A DNA stretch of 18,735 nt, taken from contig CAMLFP010000069.1 of assembly GCA_946479335.1 (NCBI GenBank), forward strand, positions 1-18,735, in the 5' to 3' direction. Origin of the DNA: an uncultured Archangium sp. (GTDB lineage: Bacteria; Myxococcota; Myxococcia; Myxococcales; Myxococcaceae). Of the stretch, positions 6,950 to 14,975 are shown in pieces. Position 1 is the stretch's first letter; the number at the start of each line of letters is the position of its first letter. The position numbers and the translations under genes are program-made. The notes beneath the pieces were generated by a model. It searched no databases, had not been told where the DNA came from, and saw nothing but the letters and a program-made list of their open reading frames with translations.

Positions 6950-7362
6950 AGCGTTGGGTTCTCGCGGCCTCGCTGCTCGTCGCGTCGCTCGCGCTCGCCG
7001 ATGACCCGAAGGTGCCGGTGCAGGCCGACGTGGTGTTCGCGTCGACCGCGGCGGGCACCGTCGAGCCGTCGCTGGTGAAGATGCGCGACACGCTGGCGCC
7101 CAAGGTGAAGTACCTGACCTTGAAGAAGCTCGACTCGCGCAAGCTGGTGCTGGTGAAGAACAAGCCGCAGACGGTGGCGCTGCCCAACCAGAAGACGGCG
7201 GAGATCGCCCTCGACAAGGTCGAGAACGACGTGGCGACGGTGAAGGTGAAGGTGCCGCCCACCGACGCGACGTACAAGCTGGCCCGCGAGAAGGTGCTCT
7301 ACGTGCAGGGCGGTGAGCACAATGGTGGGCAGGTGTGGCTGCTGTTGTCGCAGCCGCAGTGA
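6946..7362 (+). CDS. Small secreted protein in the sigma/anti-sigma operon, unknown function
   Basis: A 138-residue protein. GTG at 6946 overlaps the anti-sigma stop (GTGA), which points to translational coupling. A clear signal peptide (VLAASLLVASLALA, cleavage before DDPK) sends it to the periplasm. The mature part is lysine- and valine-rich with alternating hydrophobic residues (KLVLVKNKPQTVAL, VATVKVKVPP), as expected of a small beta protein. No family is recognised. As third gene of the operon it may be a periplasmic sensor or modulator of the anti-sigma protein; that is inference from position only. Confidence 0.75.
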   Translation: MKRWVLAASLLVASLALADDPKVPVQADVVFASTAAGTVEPSLVKMRDTLAPKVKYLTLKKLDSRKLVLVKNKPQTVALPNQKTAEIALDKVENDVATVKVKVPPTDATYKLAREKVLYVQGGEHNGGQVWLLLSQPQ

Positions 7363-7386
7363 ACTTTTTCCCCCGCGCTGCCTGAA

Positions 7387-7397
7387 GACCTAAGGTC
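7387..7397. promoter_or_regulatory. Perfect dyad GACCT-A-AGGTC just upstream of the beta-barrel gene
   Basis: An 11-bp perfect inverted repeat (5-bp arms, 1-nt centre) ends 6 nt before the ATG at 7404. It contains a TAAGGT hexamer (7391-7396) that could serve as a -10 element or, through AAGG, as the ribosome site. Its position would suit repression by a small dimeric regulator or control of translation. A short palindrome can arise by chance. Confidence 0.28.
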
Positions 7398-7403
7398 CAC
7401 GCG

Positions 7404-9032
7404 ATGTGGTTCGCGTTGGTCATCGGCGTCGCTGGTGGCGTGGTGCTCGCTCAGGGAAATGAGCAGGTCATCATCGTGCCGCTGGGGCCCCAGAACTCCC
7501 CGCCGCCGCCCGACGCCGGGCCGCCCCCCGCGCAGCCGCTGATGGAGCCGCCGTCGGAGGAGACGCCGCCCATCGCGCCGACGCCTCCGCCGCCCGACGC
7601 GGGCACGCCCGAGCCGGTGCTGACCAGGTCGCTGCCGCCGCCGCGCGATGCGGGCGAGGAGGTGTCGCAGAAGGTGGTGCCGCCCACCGAGCTGCCCGAC
7701 GCTGGGGTGCCTGAAGAAGAGAAAGAGGTGCACGCGGCGATCCCCGTGCAGCCGCCGGTGGAGGAGGTCGACGCGGGGACCCCGTCGCTCATCACGCTGG
7801 GGGGCTCCTTCGAGTCTGACTTCGGGGTGATGCCCTCGGGCTTCGGCACCAACGGCGTCGACATCGTGGCGGGGCTGCGCCCGACGCTGTCGTTCGCGGT
7901 CAAAGACATCTTCTCGCTCGAGCTCGGGCCGCTGTTCCGCATTCGCGTGGGCGACTTCGCGCCGTTCAACCGCTCGCGCGACGTGGGGCAGTTCCTCCGC
8001 GGCGCTGATTGGGATGAGGCCTCTGACTTCGGGCAGATCATCCAGTCGCTCACCATCGGGCACGAGGGCGGCATCGTCTCCGTCGACCTCTCTCCCAAGC
8101 GGAAGAAGACGATGGGGCTGGGGCACCTCCTGTGGCGCTACTCGAACCAGGTGAACGCCGACTACCACCCGACGGGCGGCGAGCTCGAGTTGAACGCCGG
8201 GCCGATTCACGGCGAGTTCTTCGCGTCAGACCTCTTCGGCGCGCGCCTCTTCGCCGCGGAGGTGGCGTGGGACATCGGCGGCACCTTCTCGAAGGACGCG
8301 AAGGTGAGAGACCGCTACGTGTTGGCGATTTCGTTCGCGCACGACGCGTCGAAGGCGGGGCGGCCCTTCAGGCCCGACCTGAACGTCGCGCCGTTCTACC
8401 CGTCGAACGCCACGCTGGTGCACGTCGACGCCAGCGCGGTGCTGTACCGCTCGGCGGAGCTGAGCTGGATGGCGTTCGCCGGCCTCGGGGTGCGCGCGAA
8501 CGACGCGTCAGACCTGGGCTTCGTGGGCGGCACCTCGCTCGACGCCTCGGTGCAGGAGGTGGGCTTCTCGGCGCGGCTGGAGGTCCGCAAGCAGGCGGGC
8601 GGGTTCCGGCAGGGCTACTTCGGGCCGCAGTACGAGCTGCAGCGCTTCTCCGACGTGGGCTTCCGCGAGACGGGCATCAACGACGTGCGGCTCCCCGACA
8701 GCGGCTCGGCCTTCCTGGAGTTGCGCGCGGGCATCGGCGACTACCTGACGTTCGACGCGGCCGCGGAGTACTTCTTCTGGCAGCGCCTCGACCTCGACGG
8801 CTCGCTGCAGGTGTCGCTGCTGCGCGACTGGCTGTTCTTCACCGCGCACGCGTCGGTGCAGGGCATCCTGGTGAAGCCGCGCACGCTGGTGACCGGCGGG
8901 TTCCGCTGGCGCATCGTGGCCAGCGTCTACGTGATGGCGGAGGCCGGCACGGTGTTCATGCCGCAGGCCGACGGCACGCTGCTGCGCGGGGTGCAGGCCA
9001 ACGCGGGCGTGGGCTTCGACTTCCAGCGCTGA
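7404..9032 (+). CDS. Outer-membrane beta-barrel protein with proline/DAG-rich periplasmic linker
   Basis: A 542-residue protein. A short signal peptide (MWFALVIGVAGGVVLA, cleavage before QGN) is followed by a disordered linker of about 110 residues, rich in proline and glutamate. The linker has five 'DAG' motifs (PPPPDAG twice, PRDAG, LPDAG, VDAG). From about residue 128 the sequence becomes alternating amphipathic strands with aromatic girdle residues and short turns (LITLGGSFESDFGV, DIFSLELGPLFRIRVGDF, LDASVQEVGFSARLEVRKQ). It ends VQANAGVGFDFQR, consistent with an outer-membrane barrel closed near the C-terminus. The specific family and substrate are not recognised. The proline linker could span periplasm or peptidoglycan. 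The ATG at 7404 is preceded by AAGG at 7392-7395. The stop abuts that of argJ. Confidence 0.8.
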   Translation: MWFALVIGVAGGVVLAQGNEQVIIVPLGPQNSPPPPDAGPPPAQPLMEPPSEETPPIAPTPPPPDAGTPEPVLTRSLPPPRDAGEEVSQKVVPPTELPDAGVPEEEKEVHAAIPVQPPVEEVDAGTPSLITLGGSFESDFGVMPSGFGTNGVDIVAGLRPTLSFAVKDIFSLELGPLFRIRVGDFAPFNRSRDVGQFLRGADWDEASDFGQIIQSLTIGHEGGIVSVDLSPKRKKTMGLGHLLWRYSNQVNADYHPTGGELELNAGPIHGEFFASDLFGARLFAAEVAWDIGGTFSKDAKVRDRYVLAISFAHDASKAGRPFRPDLNVAPFYPSNATLVHVDASAVLYRSAELSWMAFAGLGVRANDASDLGFVGGTSLDASVQEVGFSARLEVRKQAGGFRQGYFGPQYELQRFSDVGFRETGINDVRLPDSGSAFLELRAGIGDYLTFDAAAEYFFWQRLDLDGSLQVSLLRDWLFFTAHASVQGILVKPRTLVTGGFRWRIVASVYVMAEAGTVFMPQADGTLLRGVQANAGVGFDFQR

Positions 9033-10250
9033 TCAGGTCGTGTACTCGGCGTTCACCTGCACGTAGCGGTAGCCGAGGTCGCTGGTCATCACCACCGCGC
9101 GGCCGGGGCCGTCGGCCAGCTTGAGCTCCAGCTTCACGTCTTCCACCGCCATCGCCTTCGACGCCGCGTTGCGGTCGAAGTTCGTCGGCTCGCCGGCCTT
9201 GAAGACCTCGATGCCCTGCAGCACGCAGGTCAGGCCCTTCGCGTTGCGCACCTCCGGCGCGTTGCCCACCTGGCTCGTGAAGCGCCCCCAGTTGGGGTCG
9301 TTGCCGAAGAGCGCGGTGCGCACCAGCGCCGACGACGCCACGCGCTTGGCGATGGCCTGCGCCGCGTGCTCCGTGGCCGCGCCCGTCACCTCAATCGTCG
9401 TCACCTTGGTCGCGCCCTCGCCGTCGCGCGCGATGAGCCACGACAAGCGGTGCGCCACCGGCTCGACCTGCCGCATCCAGTCGTGCGGGGGCGGCACCTT
9501 CTTCGTCGACAGCAGGAGGAACGTGTCGTTGGTCGAGGTGTGCGTGTCGACGTGCACCGCGTTGAAGCTCGACGCGGCGATGGTGGGCAGCGAGCGCTTG
9601 AGCTGCTCGGCGCGGAGGTCCCAGTCGGTGGCGATGAAGGCCAGCATGGTCGCCATGTTGGGCTCAATCATGCCCGCGCCCTTGCAGACGCCGGCGATGG
9701 TGGCCCCGTGGTGCTGCGCGCCGAACTCCTTGGGGAACGCGTCGGTGGTCATGATGGCCGAGAGGAACCGGCGGCCCGCCTCCACGTCGCTCGACAGCTC
9801 CTTCACGGCGAGGTCGATGCCGGCGCGCACTTTTTCCATCGGCAACTTCACGCCGATGACGCCGGTGCTGCACACCAGCACCTGCTCCACGGGGCACCCG
9901 AGGGCCTGCGCGACGCGGGTGCACATCTCGAGCGCGTCTTTGTCGCCCTGCGCGCCGGTGCACGCGTTGGCGTTGCCGGAGTTGATGATGACCGCGCGCA
10001 CCTGCCCGCCGCTGCGCACCAGGTGCGCCTTCGACAACGTCACCGGCGCGGCCGCGAAGTGGTTCTGCGTGAAGAGGCCCGCGCACGACATCGGCGCGTC
10101 GGAGACCAGCAGCGCCACGTCGGGGTTGCCGCTCGCCTTGATGCCCGCCTTCACGCCGGCGGCCTTGAGGCCCGGCACCGACGTCAGCGTGAAGGGCGCG
10201 GGAGGAAACGAGGGGACCGGCGGCACGGGGATGCTCATGGCGCGCGACAT
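9033..10250 (-). CDS. argJ: Bifunctional ornithine acetyltransferase / N-acetylglutamate synthase (ArgJ)
   Basis: A 405-residue enzyme of arginine biosynthesis. It moves the acetyl group from N-acetylornithine to glutamate and, in bifunctional forms, also uses acetyl-CoA. The family's autocleavage site is clear: CKGAGMIEPNMATMLAF, where Thr201 would be the new N-terminal nucleophile of the beta chain after cleavage between Ala200 and Thr201. Other ArgJ marks are INSGNANACTGAQG (90-103), the oxyanion-region STGVIGVKLPM, and VDTHTSTNDT in the beta chain. Length fits the family. There are two possible starts, ATG 10250 and ATG 10238 (MSIPVPPV); the upstream one is listed. It lies 18 bp downstream of the HD-type gene. 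Its stop codon is back to back with that of the beta-barrel gene (TGATCA, 9030-9035), so no terminator fits between them. Confidence 0.96.
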   Translation of the reverse strand: MSRAMSIPVPPVPSFPPAPFTLTSVPGLKAAGVKAGIKASGNPDVALLVSDAPMSCAGLFTQNHFAAAPVTLSKAHLVRSGGQVRAVIINSGNANACTGAQGDKDALEMCTRVAQALGCPVEQVLVCSTGVIGVKLPMEKVRAGIDLAVKELSSDVEAGRRFLSAIMTTDAFPKEFGAQHHGATIAGVCKGAGMIEPNMATMLAFIATDWDLRAEQLKRSLPTIAASSFNAVHVDTHTSTNDTFLLLSTKKVPPPHDWMRQVEPVAHRLSWLIARDGEGATKVTTIEVTGAATEHAAQAIAKRVASSALVRTALFGNDPNWGRFTSQVGNAPEVRNAKGLTCVLQGIEVFKAGEPTNFDRNAASKAMAVEDVKLELKLADGPGRAVVMTSDLGYRYVQVNAEYTT

Positions 10251-10268
10251 AGCGCCTGCGCGCCACGC

Positions 10269-11615
10269 CTACAGCAGCTTCATCAACTCGGTGATGGCGG
10301 CGGCCCGCGTGGGCGCCATCTCGCCGACCGCCTTCGCGATGGCCACCACCGACTCGCGCGGCTGCAGCCCGAGGAAGACGCGCGCTGAAATCCTGCCGTC
10401 CCAGAAGGCGCGCGACTCGTCGAAGCCCTTCATCAACCGCGCCTCGCCCAGCGTCACGTAGAGGAAGTCGGCGATGGGCGAGGGCGCGATGTCGAAGCTC
10501 GACGCCGTCGCGCGGCCACCCTGCAACAGCTGGCGCAGCACCGTGTCCTGCATGTCGTCGCGCACGTGCGGCAGCTCGGGCAGGAAGTTCTCCAGCCGCT
10601 TCATCGGCACGCCAGAACCGTCAGGGGTGCCACCGATGAAGTACGGCAGCGGGCCGTCGCCGCCCGACTCGATGGCCAGCGCCTCGACGATGGTCGACGA
10701 GTACAGCTTCGCGCGCATGTACCGCACCGCCAGCCCGATGTTGGTGGCCGCGGCCGCGATGCGCTTCTCGTGCTCCGCCTGCGCCGGCTCGCCGCCCCAC
10801 GTGTGGAAGACGCGCTCGGGTTTGAGCGTCGCGAGGAAGCGCTCCATCTTCATCAGCGCGACGCGGTACTCCTTGAGGGTGTAGGTCGTGGGCGCGTGCA
10901 GCGCGGGGTTGGTCTCGGGCAGCAGCTTCCACGTGTTGTCGAGGAAGCGCGCCGGGTCGGGGTCGGCGAAGTTGCCCACGTCGTTGTTCGACAGCCGCGT
11001 CGCCCGCCGCGCCATCACGCCCACTTCTTCAGCCTTGAGCCCCAGCGCCAGCAGCCGGTCACGCAGCTGCACCGCCTCGCCGTCGCGGAAGGGGATGCTG
11101 GCCTCGATGCACGCCACCACCGCGAGGATCTGCTCGCGCGTCAGCACGCCCTCGAGCTCCTTGGCGGCCACCAGGCCCGACGCCAGCTCGTTGAGGCCGG
11201 TGAAGGGCGTCAGCACCTGCCCCGGAGCGCACCCGAACATGTGCAGCACGTCGCGCGCCGTCGGGTCTTCTCCGCAGTGCGGCAGCAACCGCCAGCCGTG
11301 CGGCATCTGGCCATCGCGCTCCAGCAGCGGCCGCAGCAGCTCCGCGTAGTGCGTGGGCACATCGAGGTCGACCTGCACGTAGACGATGTCGTGGTACAGC
11401 GCGGCCAGCGTCTCGATGGCGTCGGCGTCGCGCACCAGCTCGAGCACGTGCTGGTGGGTGTGGAACTCGCGGGCCCGCGACGAGAGCGCCTGGTGCACGG
11501 CCACGCCCCACTTCTCCACGAAGAGCGGAGGTACACCGAGACCCAGCGCCTCCAGGGCGCGCGAGTAGGTGGCGATGATGCGGTGCACCGGGGAGAGCCC
11601 GGCCTCGTCGGCCAT
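10269..11615 (-). CDS. HD-domain metal-dependent phosphohydrolase-like protein
   Basis: A 448-residue cytoplasmic protein starting at ATG 11615 (MADEAGLSPVHRIIATYSRAL). Reading frame continues upstream but over a gene on the other strand, so that extension is rejected. The N-terminal ~200 residues carry an HD-like metal site: FHTHQHVLELV (His52, His54, His56) followed by LAALYHDIVYV (His75-Asp76). This matches the 'predicted metal-dependent HD phosphohydrolase' group (COG4339-like), which has a YHxxxH...FHDxxY pattern. The C-terminal half (about 215-448) is helical, with many Met, Arg and Glu residues, and is not recognised, making the protein much longer than the ~200-residue family norm. 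The substrate is unknown. It shares strand with argJ 18 bp downstream and diverges from the FAH-family gene. Confidence 0.78.
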   Translation of the reverse strand: MADEAGLSPVHRIIATYSRALEALGLGVPPLFVEKWGVAVHQALSSRAREFHTHQHVLELVRDADAIETLAALYHDIVYVQVDLDVPTHYAELLRPLLERDGQMPHGWRLLPHCGEDPTARDVLHMFGCAPGQVLTPFTGLNELASGLVAAKELEGVLTREQILAVVACIEASIPFRDGEAVQLRDRLLALGLKAEEVGVMARRATRLSNNDVGNFADPDPARFLDNTWKLLPETNPALHAPTTYTLKEYRVALMKMERFLATLKPERVFHTWGGEPAQAEHEKRIAAAATNIGLAVRYMRAKLYSSTIVEALAIESGGDGPLPYFIGGTPDGSGVPMKRLENFLPELPHVRDDMQDTVLRQLLQGGRATASSFDIAPSPIADFLYVTLGEARLMKGFDESRAFWDGRISARVFLGLQPRESVVAIAKAVGEMAPTRAAAITELMKLL

Positions 11616-11681
11616 GCGGAGGCGCAGTGTCTGGCCGAAAAGGGGCAGCGAGCAAGCGCTTTCCCGACTAATGCCGCCGCC
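11616..11681. promoter_or_regulatory. Divergent promoter region with AAGCGCTT palindrome
   Basis: The 66 bp between two divergent start codons must hold control signals for both genes. It contains a perfect 8-bp palindrome, AAGCGCTT, at 11654-11661. A TAATGC hexamer at 11669-11674, 7 nt before the plus-strand ATG, resembles a -10 element. No -35 is convincing. The palindrome could be an operator, but such a short one is weak evidence. Confidence 0.25.
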
Positions 11682-12659
11682 ATGAAGCTCGCGACGCTGA
11701 AGAACGGCACCCGTGACGGACAGTTGTTGGTGGTGAAGCGCGACCTCTCGGCGTGGGCCCGCGCCGCGCACCTCGCGCCCACGCTGCAGGCCGCGTTGGA
11801 CGCGTGGGACGACGTCGAACCGAAGCTGCGCGCGCTGGCCGCCGAGCTCGAGGCCGGCACCGCGAAGAGCGAACCGTACGACGCCGCGCGGCTGCTGGCG
11901 CCCCTGCCGCGCCCCTACGAGTGGGTCGACGGCAGCGCGTACCTGAACCACGTGCGGCTGGTGCGCAAGGCGCGCAAGGCCGAGATTCCGCCGTCGCTCG
12001 AGACCGACCCGCTCGTGTACCAGGGCGGCACGTCCGAGATGGTGCCTCCCACCGGCGACATCGCGGTGCGCGACGAGGCGTGGGGCATCGACTTCGAGTC
12101 GGAAGTCGCGGTGGTGCTCGGTGACACGCCGCGCGGCACCACGGCCGGGCAGGCCGCGCCGCACGTGCGGCTGTTGATGCTGGTGAACGACGTCACCCTG
12201 CGCAACCTCATCCCCGCCGAGCTGGCGAAGGGCTTCGGCTTCTTCCAGGGCAAGCCGGCCACCGCGTTCTCTCCGGTGGCGGTGACGCCTGATGAACTCG
12301 GCAGCGCCTGGCGCGACGGCCGCGTGCACTTGACGCTGCAGACGTGGCTCAACGGCGCGCTGGTGGGCGACACCCACGCCGGCCCGGAGATGCACTTCTC
12401 GTTCTTCGACCTCATCGCGCACATCACGAAGACGCGCGCCTTCACCGCCGGCACGATTCTCGGCAGCGGCACGGTGTCGAACGAAGACCGCGCGCGCGGC
12501 ATCTCGTGCCTCGTGGAGCGGCGGATGATTGAGACCATCGACGAGGGCGCGCCGAAGACGCCCTTCATGAAAGACGGTGACCACGTCGAAATCGAGATGA
12601 AGGACGCGACGGGTCAGTCAGTCTTCGGGCGGATTGATCAGCGCGTTCGCGTCGGCTGA
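11682..12659 (+). CDS. Fumarylacetoacetate hydrolase (FAH) family protein
   Basis: A 325-residue enzyme of the FAH superfamily, whose members cleave C-C bonds or decarboxylate acylpyruvates, often in aromatic-compound breakdown. The C-terminal catalytic fold shows the metal-ligand pattern: E139-S-E141 in WGIDFESEVAVVLG, Asp170 in LVNDVTLRN, Lys191 in FFQGKPATAFSP, and the late glycine-rich loop AGTILGSGTVSNED. The N-terminal ~80 residues form the small cap domain. Length matches the single-domain prokaryotic group. The ATG at 11682 is the first good in-frame start; translation upstream would run into the divergent gene. No neighbouring aromatic-degradation genes are seen, so the exact substrate is open. 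Confidence 0.9.
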   Translation: MKLATLKNGTRDGQLLVVKRDLSAWARAAHLAPTLQAALDAWDDVEPKLRALAAELEAGTAKSEPYDAARLLAPLPRPYEWVDGSAYLNHVRLVRKARKAEIPPSLETDPLVYQGGTSEMVPPTGDIAVRDEAWGIDFESEVAVVLGDTPRGTTAGQAAPHVRLLMLVNDVTLRNLIPAELAKGFGFFQGKPATAFSPVAVTPDELGSAWRDGRVHLTLQTWLNGALVGDTHAGPEMHFSFFDLIAHITKTRAFTAGTILGSGTVSNEDRARGISCLVERRMIETIDEGAPKTPFMKDGDHVEIEMKDATGQSVFGRIDQRVRVG

Positions 12660-12710
12660 GCAATTTCCCGAACGCGTCAATTCGTGGGGCGCTAACCTTG
12701 CGCCCGTCTC
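12660..12710 (+). promoter_or_regulatory. Candidate promoter for the CNB/cyclase operon
   Basis: This 51-bp gap is comparatively AT-rich (CAATTTCCCG, CAATTCGTGG) and carries a TAACCT hexamer at 12693-12698, 12 nt before the ATG at 12711. This resembles the TAxxxT boxes near the starts of the sigma and beta-barrel genes. There is no obvious Shine-Dalgarno, so a short-leader transcript is possible. No clear -35 is visible. Confidence 0.28.
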
Positions 12711-13985
12711 ATGACGCACGCGACCGAGTTCGAGTTCTTCGACGACGACCAGGGTGGCGGTCAGTTCGTCCCGGTGGCGGGGTCGGTGCCGGCGCTGCGC
12801 GGGCTGCTCGGCCGGGGCGACATCGACGCTGCGGTGAAGCTCTACGAAGAGAACGGCGGGGCGGCGCGCGCGGGGCTGCTGCAGGAGGCGTCGGTCGGCT
12901 CCTTCGAGTTGAAGAAGGCCATCGCGCAGACCTTCAAGCGCGCGCGTGACTTCTCGTCGGCCGGGCAGGTCTTCGAGCTCGCCAACAACATGGCCGAGGC
13001 CGCGCCGTGCTTCGAGGCGGGCAACGAGTTCGTGCGCGCCGCGCTGGCGTGGAAGAAGGCCGGTGAGCTGCTGCGTGCGGCCGCCGCCTACGAGCGCGCG
13101 GGCCGCATCGACGACGCCATCGAGCTCTACACGCAGGCCGGCGCGCGCGAGCAGCTGGCCGAGGCGCTGGCCCGTGGCCGCCGCTACGAGGCCGCCGCGG
13201 CGGTGTACCGCGAGCTCAAGAACCTCCACGCTGAGGTGGAGTCGCTGCGCGCGGCGCTGGCTGCCACGCCCGGTGCGGTGGTGGCCTCGATGCGGCTCGC
13301 CGAGTTGTTCGCGCAGCACGGGCAGCTGCCGAAGGCCACCGAGCTGCTGATGGACGCCGCGCGCGTCAACCCCGAGGCCCGCGCCGACCCGGCGCTCATG
13401 GAGTACCTCGCGCGCCTGCTCGAAGCCTCGAACAACCCGACCGCCGCCGCGCGCGTGCGGGCGCACATGACCGCCGGCGCGGCCGCGGTGAAGAGCTCGC
13501 CCACGCCGGTGCCCGCGGTGGCCTCCGCGCCGGCCGCGCCCACCACGCCGGGAGGCGACGCCTACGGCTTCTTGAAGGCGCTGCCGATGTTCACCGACCT
13601 CTCGCTCGACGACATGCGCAGCCTGTTCCGCGTGTGCACGCAGCACGGCTTCGGGCCCGGCATGAACCTCATCGAGCCCGGGCAGCCGGGGCGCGGCCTG
13701 TTCGTCATCGTCGACGGGCAGGTGGAGGTCTTCGGCGGCTCCGGCCCCGAGGCGCGGCTGCTCAACACCCTGGGCGTCGGCGGCTACGTCGGCGAAATCT
13801 CCCTGCTGCTCGACGGCCCCACGTCGGCCCGCGTCACCGCCCGCACCGCGGTGAAGGCGCTGTTCATCTCGCGCGAGGCCTTCACGCAGTACCTCTTCAA
13901 TACGCCGTCGGCGGCGGTGCGCATTTACCGGCTCTTCAGCAACAACCTGGCGGAGCGCGTGCGCGCGTTGTCCGCCGCGAGGTAA
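12711..13985 (+). CDS. TPR-like repeat protein with C-terminal cyclic-nucleotide-binding domain
   Basis: A 424-residue soluble protein. After an acidic N-terminus, residues ~25-250 are alpha-solenoid with TPR-like units (AAACF/AAAYE/AAAVY patterns such as AAAYERAGRIDDAIELYTQAG). A Pro/Ala linker (about 250-285) follows. The CNB domain spans about 285-405: LKALPMFTDLSLDDM, then LFVIVDGQVEVF, and the phosphate-binding cassette YVGEISLLLDGPTSARVTA at 359-377, with Gly-Glu and Arg present. There is no helix-turn-helix, so it is not a Crp-type DNA-binding regulator. A nucleotide-controlled scaffold is more likely. The cyclase gene begins 4 bp after its stop, so the two are almost certainly co-transcribed and probably act in one pathway. 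The ligand is inferred to be the product of that cyclase. Confidence 0.86.
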   Translation: MTHATEFEFFDDDQGGGQFVPVAGSVPALRGLLGRGDIDAAVKLYEENGGAARAGLLQEASVGSFELKKAIAQTFKRARDFSSAGQVFELANNMAEAAPCFEAGNEFVRAALAWKKAGELLRAAAAYERAGRIDDAIELYTQAGAREQLAEALARGRRYEAAAAVYRELKNLHAEVESLRAALAATPGAVVASMRLAELFAQHGQLPKATELLMDAARVNPEARADPALMEYLARLLEASNNPTAAARVRAHMTAGAAAVKSSPTPVPAVASAPAAPTTPGGDAYGFLKALPMFTDLSLDDMRSLFRVCTQHGFGPGMNLIEPGQPGRGLFVIVDGQVEVFGGSGPEARLLNTLGVGGYVGEISLLLDGPTSARVTARTAVKALFISREAFTQYLFNTPSAAVRIYRLFSNNLAERVRALSAAR

Positions 13986-13989
13986 GAGA

Positions 13990-14973
13990 GTGGCTGACGT
14001 GACTGACTTCGAAGGCCTCGCCAACACCTTGTCGATGACGGAGCTCATCCGCCTGCAGGATGTGTTGTCGAAGGCCCTCGTGCGGCGCTTCGAGAAGCGG
14101 CTGGCGCTGGTGTTCACCGACGTGGTGGGCAGCACGCCGTACTTCGCGCGCTTCGGCGACGAGGCGGGCCGCAAGCTGCAGCAGCGGCACTTCGACCTGT
14201 TGAACGCGGTCATCGCGCCCGAAGGCGGCCGCATGGTCGACACCGCGGGCGACGGCGCCTTCATGGCCTTCGACAGCGTCACCTCCGCGGCGCGCGCGAT
14301 GGTGCAGCTGCAGCGCGCCATCGTGAAAGACAACGACAACCGGGCGCTCGACCACCGCCTCCACGTGCGCGTGGGGCTCCACGTGGGCCCGGTGCTGACC
14401 GACGGGGTGGAGATGGCGGGCGACGCGGTGAACTTCGCCAGCCGCGTGTCGAGCGCCGCCGGTGCAGGTGAGATCCGCCTCTCGCTCGCGGCGCACTCCG
14501 AGCTGGCCGACGTCGAGATGCGCCTGCGCAGCCGCCGGCAGAAGCCGGTGGAGCTCAAGGGCGTCGAGCGCCCGCAGGAGCTCTTCACCCTCGACTGGCT
14601 CGACTCCACGCGCTTCCCCACGCTGGTGCGCTTCGACGACGGCAGCGAGCTGCGGTTGCCCACGTTGGACGTCATCCGCTTCGGGCGGCTGCGCGAGCAA
14701 GACGGCGTCACCGCCAACGACGTCGTCATCACCCTGGCCGACCCCAACCTGCAAGGCCGCGTCAGCCGCTGGCACTTCGAGCTGCTGCGCCGGTACGACG
14801 GCTTCATGCTGCGCAGCGTGTCGACCTCCACCACCGAGCTCGATGGCAAGCCCGTCGCCCGCGGCGAAGAGGTGCTGCTGCGCCCCGGCGCGAAGGTGCG
14901 GCTCGGCGGAGCGGTGACGCTGCAGTTCGTCTCCGAAGACTTCGCGCAGGAAATGACCCTGCTGCCGGGCTGA
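13990..14973 (+). CDS. Class III adenylate/guanylate cyclase with C-terminal FHA domain
   Basis: A 327-residue soluble protein; the GTG at 13990 follows a GAGG ribosome site. A short helical N-terminus leads into a class III cyclase domain (about 36-205). Metal aspartates are D44 in VFTDVVGST and D88 in VDTAGDGAF. Transition-state residues are N148 and R152 in AVNFASR. The substrate-selecting positions are atypical: the usual Lys before the second metal motif is D84, and the usual Asp in the DxxG loop is E141. An FHA domain (about 212-315) follows, with FGR at 231-233 and SRWH at 259-262, fitting phosphothreonine binding; residues between them (NDVVI) also fit. It would make cAMP or cGMP under control of a phosphoprotein partner. 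It is paired with the CNB protein upstream. Confidence 0.92.
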   Translation: MADVTDFEGLANTLSMTELIRLQDVLSKALVRRFEKRLALVFTDVVGSTPYFARFGDEAGRKLQQRHFDLLNAVIAPEGGRMVDTAGDGAFMAFDSVTSAARAMVQLQRAIVKDNDNRALDHRLHVRVGLHVGPVLTDGVEMAGDAVNFASRVSSAAGAGEIRLSLAAHSELADVEMRLRSRRQKPVELKGVERPQELFTLDWLDSTRFPTLVRFDDGSELRLPTLDVIRFGRLREQDGVTANDVVITLADPNLQGRVSRWHFELLRRYDGFMLRSVSTSTTELDGKPVARGEEVLLRPGAKVRLGGAVTLQFVSEDFAQEMTLLPG

Positions 14974-14975
14974 GC

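Noticed and set aside
10566..11681. Extension of the FAH-family frame upstream by 370 codons
   Set aside because: It is antisense to the HD-type gene and composed of Arg/His/Gln-rich shadow sequence.
11616..12584. Extension of the HD-protein frame upstream to 12584
   Set aside because: It lies antisense to the FAH-family gene, which has clear catalytic motifs. ATG 11615 is the sensible start.
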